This document shows, piece by piece, positions 6,361-14,367 of a stretch of DNA of 20,182 nucleotides. This stretch comes from a virus, in the IMG/VR virus record IMGVR_UViG_3300045885_000114, positions 1 through 20,182 of that record. One strand, given 5' to 3'. A program made the translations under genes and the position numbers. The notes under the pieces were generated by a model that made no database searches, was not told where the DNA came from, and saw only the letters and a list, made by a program, of their open reading frames with translations. Positions within the stretch are counted from its first letter, which is position 1. Every line of letters begins with the position of its first letter.

Positions 6361-8368
6361 TTTCGCACTCAAAGAGATCAGGCACGCTTGCGGTCAAGCA
6401 TGCGTTCCGAGGGCTGAGACGGCTGTCTCGAATTGGTGTGAAAAGAATGTCCGACTTAACCCGCAGTGGGAAGCCGGGGCCGGTCGCTACGATCTTTCAG
6501 CCAACCCGTTTTGGAGACAGATCCTAGACGCCTTCAACGATCCTGAGGTGAGACGAATCACCATCATGAAAAGCACACAGGTAGGTGGAACGCTGACGCT
6601 GATTGCCGGCGTTCTAGCCCTATCGCAGATCGACCCGGCTCCGTCGATGATCGTCGGTCCTGACGAGACCTACACGACGGAAGTTCGTGATCGGACCTAC
6701 GCCAACGGGGAAGAGTCGCCGGCGATCCGGGGCAACGTGCCGCCTGAGCGGATGCGGAACAGCCGGCACATCGACCTGGCAACCGCCCGTTGCTATCTGG
6801 CCTGGTCCGGTTCGCCGCAACGGCTCCGCGGCCGTGCCTGCAAGCGAGTCTTCCGCTCAGAGATCGACGTCTATAAGAAAGACTCAGGTACTCGCGGCGG
6901 CGACCCGCTCAAGGCATCGGCCGAACGCGTCAAGCGGTTTTATAACTCACTGATCTACGACGAGTCGTCCCCAGACGGTGAGCAGTCACCGATTGCGGAA
7001 GGCTACGACGCGGGCCACCGGGCGAAGTGGATTTGCAAATGCCCGGAGTGTGGTGAGCGTCAGGAACTTCGCTTCTTTCAGTTCAAGGACGGAAGGCATG
7101 CCGACTGTGCTGGGATCGGCGGCCTGAAGGACAGCGATGATAACTACGTCACGACGGAGACCGTAGAGAAGACAGCCCATTACATCTGCATCAACGGCTG
7201 CAGGATCGATCAGGACCGCAAGGACGAGCTAGTTGGTTCTGGTATGTGGGTTGCCGAAGGTCAGTCGATCGACAAGGAAGGCAACGTGACGGGCTATCCG
7301 TCGCGTGGTCGACGGCACCTGAGCTATCACATCTGGTCGATCCATTCACCAACAATATCGTTTGCTAAGATCGCAGTGGCGTTCCTTGAAGCACGTCGCG
7401 ACGGCAAGCTTCGCGACTTCTTTCAAAACTGGTTAGGGCTGAGATATGAAACGAGAAAAAGGCTACCTGAGTGGAACATCCTGGGTAATCGACTTGCCGG
7501 CACCTACCGACGTGGTACTGTTCCAGGCCAATGTTGGTTTCTTACCGCTGGAGTCGACGTACAACTTGATGGATGCTACTACATCGTCCGCGGATGGGGC
7601 GACCAGTGCACCAGCTGGCTCGTTGAAGTTGGTTACCTTCAACGATACGAAACCGACGCGATCGACCCGAAAGAACTCTCGGAAGACGAACTTAACGAAT
7701 ACTTCCGGTCTGACCTGAAGCAAGTTTCCGATGCAGTTCTGAACCGTTACTTTCTCATTGCAGATGGCGAGCGAAACCCCTTAGGCAAGGATCGTCTGAA
7801 GCCCCTGTTGACGCTGATCGACACGGGCTATCGCACACGTGAAGTCCATGCGTTCGTGATGCAGCAAGACGAGCGTCGCGTCAAAGCCAGCCGTGGTGAG
7901 CACAAGATCAAGCCGCAAGAGCGATTCAAGGAAACGATCGTGGAGCGGCCGCAACGCGGCGGGCCTGCATACGGTTCACCACGTCGCGTATTGAATGTCT
8001 TCACGCCCCACTTCAAAGAAGCCATCTTTGAGAAGTTCACGCTGCCGGCAGGACAGCCGGGAAGCTGGAACTTCTATCACAACGTGGTTCAGACGTCGGC
8101 GGATTATCTCAGGCAGATCGGCAACGAGCGGCCGACTGAGATCACCGACAAGCAAACAGGACGTAAGCGAACGCTTTGGAAGCCACGACATGAGTCGTGG
8201 GGTAACCACTACGGTGACTGTGAAGTCTATGGCTTTGCAGCGGCTGAGTTTTTATTGACGGAGCTAGAAACGACATGGGACGCGAGCACATGGCAGAAGG
8301 CAACCAACGGCAGACGCCGTCAGAGAGAGCCGATGCCGACAGTGGCCGTAAGGGAATACCAGCTGTGA
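6353..8368 (+). CDS. terminase large subunit, lambda gpA family
   Basis: The packaging motor ATPase and nuclease. The 671 residues are close to lambda gpA (about 640). The adenine/Walker A region is ITIMKSTQVGGTLTL at about 69-83 (Lys73). The Walker B position reads RVFRSEIDVY at 165-174, keeping Glu170 but with Ser where Asp is usual. A zinc-binding pair, CPEC (230-233) with CINGC (279-283), splits the two domains. The nuclease domain begins at FLTAGVDVQLDGCYYIVRGW with Asp402. The family assignment is strong. The gene overlaps its neighbours by 8 nt upstream and 4 nt downstream, as expected in a packaging operon. Confidence 0.93.
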   Translation: MVSFALKEIRHACGQACVPRAETAVSNWCEKNVRLNPQWEAGAGRYDLSANPFWRQILDAFNDPEVRRITIMKSTQVGGTLTLIAGVLALSQIDPAPSMIVGPDETYTTEVRDRTYANGEESPAIRGNVPPERMRNSRHIDLATARCYLAWSGSPQRLRGRACKRVFRSEIDVYKKDSGTRGGDPLKASAERVKRFYNSLIYDESSPDGEQSPIAEGYDAGHRAKWICKCPECGERQELRFFQFKDGRHADCAGIGGLKDSDDNYVTTETVEKTAHYICINGCRIDQDRKDELVGSGMWVAEGQSIDKEGNVTGYPSRGRRHLSYHIWSIHSPTISFAKIAVAFLEARRDGKLRDFFQNWLGLRYETRKRLPEWNILGNRLAGTYRRGTVPGQCWFLTAGVDVQLDGCYYIVRGWGDQCTSWLVEVGYLQRYETDAIDPKELSEDELNEYFRSDLKQVSDAVLNRYFLIADGERNPLGKDRLKPLLTLIDTGYRTREVHAFVMQQDERRVKASRGEHKIKPQERFKETIVERPQRGGPAYGSPRRVLNVFTPHFKEAIFEKFTLPAGQPGSWNFYHNVVQTSADYLRQIGNERPTEITDKQTGRKRTLWKPRHESWGNHYGDCEVYGFAAAEFLLTELETTWDASTWQKATNGRRRQREPMPTVAVREYQL

Positions 8369-8691
8369 GCAAGAGCCAACCAAAGAGTTTTGACGCGGAT
8401 GATCAAGCCCCGCAGACAAACCAGGGTCCGCCGCCTGAAGGTGTCGAAGTCGAATATGGCAGCATCACCTGGGCACCGATCTGTCCCTATTGCAAACGTG
8501 CAGAGCTTCCACCAGAGAAGCGTCAGCACGTTCGTTGTCTACAGACAAGGACAGAGCAGGCGATTGCCTATTACAAGTGCCCCACTGAAGGCTGCGAGTT
8601 TTCGATTGCACTTGCACGTCCATGGCGGCCAAAGCATTGGGGTATGATTCCGCAGCAGATTAACGTTGCAGCAAGGCCAGAGATGAAATGA
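8365..8691 (+). CDS. small zinc-ribbon protein
   Basis: The 108-aa product, counted from GTG 8365, has CPYC and then KCPTEGC (CxxC and CxxxxC-like pairs) about 40 residues apart, a zinc-ribbon layout. It ends with a basic/aromatic tail (RPWRPKHWGMIPQQ). The start is chosen because GTG 8365 overlaps the terminase stop by 4 nt and has AAGGGA 9 nt upstream. An ATG at 8275 would create a 94-nt overlap. The C-terminal ATGA overlaps the next gene. It may bind DNA or a packaging partner. The function is unknown. Confidence 0.62.
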   Translation: MSKSQPKSFDADDQAPQTNQGPPPEGVEVEYGSITWAPICPYCKRAELPPEKRQHVRCLQTRTEQAIAYYKCPTEGCEFSIALARPWRPKHWGMIPQQINVAARPEMK

Positions 8692-9236
8692 AACACTTCA
8701 CAAGCATACAAACAATACGATCGGTTGCTAAAGGAAGTTGGGGAAAGCCGTTTGAAAACGAAGCTGCAGCTGAGAGTGATATCGCCAATGATCCACAAAA
8801 CATGACGGCATTCGCACTTCTATCACTCGTTAATCGAGCTGAGGAGTTTATTGCTACATTCTCTGATCACATACTAAGACAGCATTCGCGAGCAGTGAAC
8901 GAATATTATTGCGAATCGCGTGGTCGTAAGTTGGATGAAATGTTTAAGAAGCATGGCCATGCACCTTGGGAGTTGGTTGAGTATTGGGACGACGATTACC
9001 AACGACGCATTGGTAACGCATTGCTATATCAAAGGACTGGTTGCGGAAGGGAGTATGATTACATCACATCGCGACCACCGCCCGGAACGGAACTACGTCG
9101 CATATACGACCGCTGGAAGAGAAGACGCGTTAAGCCAGTAAAGCCCGTCGAAGCCAACGGGAAACCAAAGCCTGAAGCTGATCTAACTGCCAAGATGAAC
9201 AAGGCCTTTGCCGAAGCTATCCATCGCGGGCCATAA
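8688..9236 (+). CDS. AT-richer accessory gene in the head operon; weak four-helix-bundle resemblance
   Basis: The 182-aa protein is mostly helical. Residues 38-75 (MTAFALLSLVNRAEEFIATF and onward) loosely recall the suffix domain of four-helix-bundle (S23-like) proteins, but the match is by eye and weak. The C-terminal half is basic and Pro-rich (RWKRRRVKPVKPV). Codon use is visibly more AT-rich than in the terminase and portal genes on either side. The gene is followed by its own terminator, the arrangement called a moron (an extra gene inserted in a structural operon). It starts by ATGA overlap with the zinc-ribbon gene, so it still relies on upstream transcription. The function is unknown. 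Confidence 0.6.
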   Translation: MKHFTSIQTIRSVAKGSWGKPFENEAAAESDIANDPQNMTAFALLSLVNRAEEFIATFSDHILRQHSRAVNEYYCESRGRKLDEMFKKHGHAPWELVEYWDDDYQRRIGNALLYQRTGCGREYDYITSRPPPGTELRRIYDRWKRRRVKPVKPVEANGKPKPEADLTAKMNKAFAEAIHRGP

Positions 9237-9240
9237 ACCG

Positions 9241-9283
9241 TGGATCCACGGAATTTCTAAAAATCACCGTGGATCCAATTTTT
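9241..9283 (+). terminator. Rho-independent terminator after the AT-rich gene
   Basis: TGGATCCACGG (9241-9251) pairs perfectly over 11 bp with CCGTGGATCCA (9267-9277). The loop is 15 nt, and ATTTTT follows at 9278-9283. The left arm also belongs to a perfect 14-bp palindrome, CCGTGGATCCACGG (9238-9251), so the DNA itself could be a protein site. The stem starts 4 nt after the stop codon. Confidence 0.72.
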
Positions 9284-9284
9284 C

Positions 9285-9297
9285 GTCACACTGTGAC
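9285..9297. promoter_or_regulatory. 13-bp palindrome before the connector-portal-capsid genes
   Basis: GTCACA-C-TGTGAC is a perfect inverted repeat just after the terminator and 27 nt before the next ATG. An extended -10-like TGTTATCGT lies at 9310-9318, but no good -35 is correctly spaced. The palindrome differs from the one at 1577-1589 (TGTGA rather than TGTCA), so it is probably bound by another protein, such as a host regulator. A promoter must lie near here if the terminator is efficient. Confidence 0.42.
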
Positions 9298-9324
9298 ATT
9301 GCATCGGTCTGTTATCGTCGCACT

Positions 9325-9516
9325 ATGGCGACGCCTGAAGAGACGATCGATGCTGTGATCTTGGATCCATCGACTCGACCTGTCGAGTTCCGCGAGAACG
9401 AAGATCACGCACGCTTCGAATCTCTCAAGGATCTTCTCGCCGCAAAGAAGATTGCGATTGATCTTGCCGAACGGGACGAAGCCAATTGCAAGTTCCGATC
9501 GATGTTCGGTGGCTAA
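9325..9516 (+). CDS. gpW-like head-tail connector
   Basis: The 63-aa product sits between large terminase and portal, exactly where lambda gene W lies, and is near gpW length (68 aa). The segment RPVEFRENEDHARFESLKDLLAAKK recalls the gpW pattern of a short hairpin and a helix containing SLKDLI/L. In gpW this small protein sits at the head-tail junction below the portal. The ATG at 9325 is preferred: an upstream in-frame start would lie inside the previous gene and cross the terminator. There is no clear ribosome site, so leaderless translation is possible. It is followed 3 nt later by the portal gene. Confidence 0.62.
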   Translation: MATPEETIDAVILDPSTRPVEFRENEDHARFESLKDLLAAKKIAIDLAERDEANCKFRSMFGG

Positions 9517-9519
9517 CGG

Positions 9520-11118
9520 ATGCTGAGTTGGCTCGAAAAGCTGTTGAAAAAAAACGCGGTTAAGACCGCGAGCCCGGCCAGTGATATGGCTGGTGAGCAG
9601 GCATCGTCTGGGACATCGACGACCGGTGCTGCGGGTGACATAACCAGCCCGTACCCAGCCGCTCGTGTAACTCGGCTGAACTCTGCCTGGATCCCGCAGA
9701 ACTACTCGGGCAACGAAGCGATCAAGCATTCGCTTAACATGCTCACGGCTCGCATCCGTGATCAGGTCCGCGGCGATAACGTGCTGGTGAAGGCCAAGGA
9801 TGCTTTGACACGTTTGGTCATTGGCACCGGCGTCGCGGCCTACTCCGACGCCAGCTGCATGGAAGAAGACAACGAAGATCTGGTGTCGTTCGAGATCGAA
9901 TCGGATACCTGGTTCAGCCGCTGGGCAACGGACGAGTTTGATGCCGAAGGCGAATTCGGCATGTACGAACAGCAGCGGACGGCGTTCGGCGATGAGGTTG
10001 AAGCCGGCAACGTGCTGTGGCTCAAGGTCATGGACCCGAACCCAACGCGTATCGTACCGCTCTGCTACCAGCTCCTTGAGTGGGAACAGATCGACACCGA
10101 CCGCGACCGTGACGTCACTGTCAGCCGGACCAAGCGTGGCCAGATTTACAACCGGATCAGCAACGGGATTGAGTATGACGAACGGAATCGGAAGGTGGCG
10201 TTTTATGTTTTCGACGCTCACCCGTATGACAGCTCCACCGGATGGACGCCCGCTTCAACACGGATCCCAGCCGATCGAATCATCCACCAGTACACTCCGA
10301 CTAGGCCCAGTGCAAAGCTTGGCGTCACATGGTTTGCGGCCCCGCTACGGACGGCCCACGACCTTGACCGATTCGTGGCAAATGAACTCACAACTCGGGC
10401 CTTGACGGCCCTGATGGGCGTCGCAGTCTTCTCCAGCGATCGCAACGCCAAGGTCTGCTTGGACGCAGAAGACGACGAAACGGGTGTCCCCAACTTCCAG
10501 CTCGGTTACCCATACGTGGGTGCCCTGAAGGCAGAAGACCGCGTCGAGATCATCGAGAGCAAGCACAGCACGGGCGACTCCGAGACGTTCCGGAACCTGC
10601 TAATGACGTTAGCAGCGATGGGCTGCAAGATCAGCGTGTCGACGTTGCTTGGTGACCCAAGCAAATCCAACATGGCGAGCATCAAAGCGGCCCACCATGA
10701 AGATGACGAGACGGTCGCCCCGATCCAGACCTGCTTTGCCAACCGCGTGGTCATCCCCATGCGTCGCGAGTTCACGGCCCAAGCGATTGCCTTAGGCCGG
10801 CTCCGCAGCGTGCGGGCACAAGACTACACCCGCCGTCCGTGGAAATACAACCAGTGTGCCTTGATCGCCAGTAACCGTGCGGACCTGGATAAGGACGACG
10901 GTGAAGCGTCGCTGGATCGACTGCGTTCGGGCCTGGCGACCTACCAGGACGAGTGTGCTCGCCGCGGAAAGCACTGGCGTCACAATCTGCGAAAGATGCA
11001 GGTCGTGAATGAGGAAGCTAAGCGTCTGGGGATCGTGCTTGACTGGTCCAAGGGCCAAGGCAACGCACCGATGCAGGCGACGAGCGTTGCTCAGGGAGCG
11101 ATAGCCACCGATGAGTGA
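9520..11118 (+). CDS. portal protein, lambda gpB family
   Basis: The 532-aa protein is nearly the length of lambda gpB (533). It forms the dodecameric channel at the head vertex. Diagnostic segments are the N-terminal stretch NMLTARIRDQVRGDNVLVK, then ALTRLVIGTGV (the GTG motif of this family). They are followed by WATDEFDAEGEFGMYEQQRT and, past the middle, RIPADRIIHQYTPTRP. The C-terminal half has FANRVVIPMRREFTAQAIALG and a W-rich segment, as in gpB. It overlaps the next gene by 8 nt. The adenine run at 9547-9554 is in frame and harmless. Confidence 0.92.
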   Translation: MLSWLEKLLKKNAVKTASPASDMAGEQASSGTSTTGAAGDITSPYPAARVTRLNSAWIPQNYSGNEAIKHSLNMLTARIRDQVRGDNVLVKAKDALTRLVIGTGVAAYSDASCMEEDNEDLVSFEIESDTWFSRWATDEFDAEGEFGMYEQQRTAFGDEVEAGNVLWLKVMDPNPTRIVPLCYQLLEWEQIDTDRDRDVTVSRTKRGQIYNRISNGIEYDERNRKVAFYVFDAHPYDSSTGWTPASTRIPADRIIHQYTPTRPSAKLGVTWFAAPLRTAHDLDRFVANELTTRALTALMGVAVFSSDRNAKVCLDAEDDETGVPNFQLGYPYVGALKAEDRVEIIESKHSTGDSETFRNLLMTLAAMGCKISVSTLLGDPSKSNMASIKAAHHEDDETVAPIQTCFANRVVIPMRREFTAQAIALGRLRSVRAQDYTRRPWKYNQCALIASNRADLDKDDGEASLDRLRSGLATYQDECARRGKHWRHNLRKMQVVNEEAKRLGIVLDWSKGQGNAPMQATSVAQGAIATDE

Positions 11119-13588
11119 GCAGGTCAAAGACCATCGAATTCGCCACGTCGTGCGGTTCATCCTGAACGACTGCTGGCTGATCCTACCCGAGAAGCTGGAA
11201 GAGATTGTTGCCTTCCTGGAAGCACGGGCGATCGGGATCGACCTATCGGATCGGTTCGCTGACCGCGTTGCGGAATCGAATGAGCCGAAAATGCTGGACG
11301 GCGGTATTCAGCTGATCAACGTCGAGGGGACGTTGGCCCCCAAGATGAACATGATGACGCGTATGAGCGGCGGCACGAGCACTAATGTCCTAGCTCAGCA
11401 ACTACGTGCCGCCGCTTCTAACGACTCGGTGAAGTCGGTCGTCCTGCAAATCGATTCACCCGGTGGTGCGGCGAGCGGAACACCCGAGGCAGCCGCGGCG
11501 GTTCGCGAGCTGGCCCAGCGAAAACGTGTGGTCGCCTCGGCATCCAACATGATGGCCAGCGGGGCTTATTGGCTCGGCTCCGCCGCAAGCGAAGTCTTTG
11601 CCAGTGAATCAACGCAGGTCGGTTCGGTCGGCGTTTACAACGTGCTGACCAACGTCACCGAAGCCGCTGAGAAGGACGGGATTAAATACACCGTCCTGCG
11701 AGCTGGCGACCTGAAGGCGGCTGGCATTCCTTACGAGACATTGACCGCAGAACGGAAGGCGTCGCTGCAAGGACGCGTCGACGCCATCTATCAGCAGTTT
11801 GTTGGCAGTGTTGCTGAGCAACGCAAGACGACGCCACAAGCGGTACTAGAGAAATTCGGTCAAGGAAACGTCTTCCTTGCCGGAGAGGCCAGCAATCGCG
11901 GCATGATCGATGGTGTCGCGACGTTTGAAGAAGTGATAGCTCAAGAGCAGGAACGTCTTGCGTCAAAGAGCACAAAGTTTTCCATCAGAGTGACGGAGAA
12001 TCAGACTATGTCAACGAAGCTCAAAGCGGCACTGTATGCCCGCGGGCTTGTGGCGTCGCTCGATGTCGACGACGCGACTTGCTCCACGGTGCTCAACACC
12101 TACAAGGCGGCGATCGGCATGAGTGCCGATGCCACCGAAGATCAGGTGCTGGAACAGATCCTAACCAAGCAGAACAAGCCATCCACGACCACGGCACTAG
12201 CCGAAGGGTCGATCACGGCTACCAGCTCGATCCCGCTGCGTGACAAGGTGGCGGAAGAGCGGGAGCGTATCACCGACCTGCAGGCTCGCGGAAAGGCTTT
12301 GCGAGTCTCCGAAGAGTCGATTCAGGCTGCGGTCGACGGCGGGTTGACTGTCGGCGATGCCCTGACTGCCTGGACTCGTGACCTATCGAAGGCGAATCAG
12401 CCGGTGGTTGTCGCTGGTGAAGCCCAGCAGGATAAGTTCTACGCTGCCACCAGTGCCCTGCTGTGCGAACAGTACAGCGTTTGGACCGGCCCGCTGACGG
12501 AAGACGAGAGCACGGCGATTCGAAGCTACGGCGGCTCGCTGCGTAACAAGCGGTTCGTCGACTTGATCCGGATGGAGCGAGTGGCCAGCGGCCAACGAGC
12601 GATCGAAGGCGATGACCGTGCGGTCGCGACGGCCTACCTGGAGCAGGGCGGCACGATCCTGACTGCCGATGGTGGCGGGGATATGCACAGCTTGAACCGT
12701 CGCGGTGACCATGCCGACATGCTGTCTGGCCTGGTCAACAAGGCACTGGCTCGTGGTGCGATCGTCGCCGATACGAGCTTCCGTCAGTACTCGCGACGGA
12801 TTGGTGACCTGGCCGACTTCAAGCCGCGTGCTTGGATCGACCATGGGATCTTCAATCGGCTCGACGCAATCCTTGAAGACGAGCAGATGAAGCAGCTCAA
12901 AATGCAATCCGAGCTGCAAACGTGGATCAAGGCCGATCGCTATGCCAACTGCGTTGGCCTGACCGAAGAGATGGTTGTCGACGACGACCTGAACGGGTTC
13001 ACCGAAATGCTCAGCAGCATGAGCGGAGCGGCGGTGTTCACGATTCAGAATGCCGTGATAGGCTTGCTCGTTGCCAACCCATTGACCCTGGATGGCAACG
13101 CGTTCTTCAGCACGGCTCACGGCAACATCGTCACGGTTGGTGGCGTGCCGAGTGCGACCGAGCTTGACAAGATGCGGATTCTGCATCGCTTGAACAAGAG
13201 CTACGGCAGCGACGCTCCGATGGGTGCAACGCTCGACAAGGTGATTGTTCCGGCCACGCTGGAAAATGCAGCGTTGCAGACCTTGGCAACGGGTGTCGAA
13301 GTTAAGACGCCGGCAACCGACGCCACGATCAACACGTTCCGCGGCTCTGTGGGCGTGGTTGTTGACCCGTACTTGGATGCCTTCTCGACAGCGGCATGGT
13401 ACTCAATCATCCCGCTCGAGCAAGGTGCTGGCTTGATCTACGCCTTCCAGCGTGGATTCGGCGAGCGTGGTCGACGCAATGAGTGGTACGACGCTTCCCG
13501 CAAGACTCGATACGTCGGCCTGGAAACTCGATTCGGCGTGGCTCTGGCCAACTGGCGTGCAATCGTGATGAACGACGGCACTCCGTAA
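11111..13588 (+). CDS. prohead protease (S49) - scaffold - major capsid fusion
   Basis: The 825-aa polypeptide joins two functions that are separate genes in lambda. Residues about 60-290 are an SppA/ClpP-like S49 peptidase: DSPGG at 115-119 (oxyanion loop), catalytic Ser150 in MMASGAYW, and Lys202 in AGDLKAAG, followed by YQQFVGSVAEQR. Residues about 300-430 are a helical, charged scaffold-like region. From about 440 to the end is a major capsid protein of the type fused to ClpP-like proteases, with MVVDDDLNGFTEM, GNAFFSTAHGN, and a C-terminal GVALANWRAIV. Met300 (base 12008) has GGAG 9 nt upstream and could start a 526-aa scaffold-capsid product. Processing would be needed to release mature capsid. 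Confidence 0.88.
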   Translation: MSEQVKDHRIRHVVRFILNDCWLILPEKLEEIVAFLEARAIGIDLSDRFADRVAESNEPKMLDGGIQLINVEGTLAPKMNMMTRMSGGTSTNVLAQQLRAAASNDSVKSVVLQIDSPGGAASGTPEAAAAVRELAQRKRVVASASNMMASGAYWLGSAASEVFASESTQVGSVGVYNVLTNVTEAAEKDGIKYTVLRAGDLKAAGIPYETLTAERKASLQGRVDAIYQQFVGSVAEQRKTTPQAVLEKFGQGNVFLAGEASNRGMIDGVATFEEVIAQEQERLASKSTKFSIRVTENQTMSTKLKAALYARGLVASLDVDDATCSTVLNTYKAAIGMSADATEDQVLEQILTKQNKPSTTTALAEGSITATSSIPLRDKVAEERERITDLQARGKALRVSEESIQAAVDGGLTVGDALTAWTRDLSKANQPVVVAGEAQQDKFYAATSALLCEQYSVWTGPLTEDESTAIRSYGGSLRNKRFVDLIRMERVASGQRAIEGDDRAVATAYLEQGGTILTADGGGDMHSLNRRGDHADMLSGLVNKALARGAIVADTSFRQYSRRIGDLADFKPRAWIDHGIFNRLDAILEDEQMKQLKMQSELQTWIKADRYANCVGLTEEMVVDDDLNGFTEMLSSMSGAAVFTIQNAVIGLLVANPLTLDGNAFFSTAHGNIVTVGGVPSATELDKMRILHRLNKSYGSDAPMGATLDKVIVPATLENAALQTLATGVEVKTPATDATINTFRGSVGVVVDPYLDAFSTAAWYSIIPLEQGAGLIYAFQRGFGERGRRNEWYDASRKTRYVGLETRFGVALANWRAIVMNDGTP
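11995..12010 (+). promoter_or_regulatory. internal ribosome site and start for a scaffold-capsid product
   Basis: GGAG at 11995-11998 is 9 nt before an in-frame ATG at 12008, which sits where the peptidase domain ends (residue 300). An independent start would allow capsid protein to exceed protease in amount, as gene C and Nu3 are nested in lambda. No other codon in this part has as good a site nearby. This is a candidate, not proven. Confidence 0.48.
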
Positions 13589-13652
13589 CACGGATTCACA
13601 CACCTAGCTTAACACTTACACCGTAGTCAACTTTTCAGTAAGGATTTACACA

Positions 13653-14345
13653 ATGCCTGGTGGACGTGAAACCATCAAATTCGTTTATGACTTTGCCGCA
13701 ACCACTGAGTTGACCGGCATGTGGACGGATACTGCCGTCGCCACAGGTGCCGCAACGTTCGCTGAGAATTCTGGGCTTGGCGTCAAGCTTGTTGCACCGG
13801 CGGTCAATGACTCGGTTTATCTGCACTGGAACGGCAAGCTGTACTTCGATATCGATCAGCTGCTTGTCGTCGAATACCTATTCTCGTTCGAGAACGTCGC
13901 GGCGGATGCCAACACCGAAGTGATCTTCGGGATGGCATCGGCCTACAACGCCAACCCGGACTCCGTGGCCGCTTCAGCGTGGGCACTGACGAAGGCTGGC
14001 AAGTGGTATGGCGAATCGGACGACGGAACGACTGACGTCAACGACGAACCGGCCGGCATCACCTTCGCCAATGGCAAGTTGATGCGGGTTCGGATCGACT
14101 TCGCGACGGGAGTGCAGACCGTGTCGCCACCGAGCAAATCGAAGGGCGGCAAGGGTTCGATCCAGATGACAATGACCGATTCGCTCGGATGGCAACAGCA
14201 TGCGAAGTTCAGCAAGCACCTTGACATGAGTGCCTACACCGGTGGTCTGCAGCCGTACTTTGGCTTGCGTCAGCCGACCGGCACAGGTACGGCCGTAGTC
14301 TGGGTGCAGAAGATCACGATCATCAGTCGTCCGCAGGAACCGTAA
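13653..14345 (+). CDS. putative capsid decoration or virion protein
   Basis: The 230-aa product directly follows the capsid gene, the usual place for decoration proteins. It is beta-rich with a lectin-like (jelly-roll) look: YDFAATTELTGMW, VYLHWNGKLYFDIDQLLVVE, VEYLFSFENV, LMRVRIDFATGV, and a closing AVVWVQKITIISR strand. There are no Cys. A Lys/Gly-rich loop (PPSKSKGGKGS) near residue 155 may be exposed. AAGGA lies 8 nt before the ATG. The 64-nt gap before the gene (13589-13652) has no clear promoter or hairpin. The fold is a guess from pattern, and the role is inferred from position. Confidence 0.6.
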   Translation: MPGGRETIKFVYDFAATTELTGMWTDTAVATGAATFAENSGLGVKLVAPAVNDSVYLHWNGKLYFDIDQLLVVEYLFSFENVAADANTEVIFGMASAYNANPDSVAASAWALTKAGKWYGESDDGTTDVNDEPAGITFANGKLMRVRIDFATGVQTVSPPSKSKGGKGSIQMTMTDSLGWQQHAKFSKHLDMSAYTGGLQPYFGLRQPTGTGTAVVWVQKITIISRPQEP

Positions 14346-14367
14346 GCATTCGGGAAAGAGTTTAGTT

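Noticed and set aside
8275-8364. Longer start for the zinc-ribbon gene
   Set aside because: It would overlap the terminase by 94 nt, and the GTG at 8365 has a good ribosome site and a 4-nt coupling overlap.
9549-9555. A-AAA-AAC slippery heptamer near the portal start
   Set aside because: A -1 slip would meet a stop within three codons (9561), giving a useless short peptide.
9286-10221. 311-aa open frame on the minus strand
   Set aside because: It lies opposite the portal gene, whose family motifs are clear, and shows no domain of its own. GC-rich coding DNA often leaves the opposite strand open.
12383-13186. 267-aa open frame on the minus strand
   Set aside because: It lies opposite the capsid domain, with no recognisable motif and no ribosome site or neighbour on that strand.
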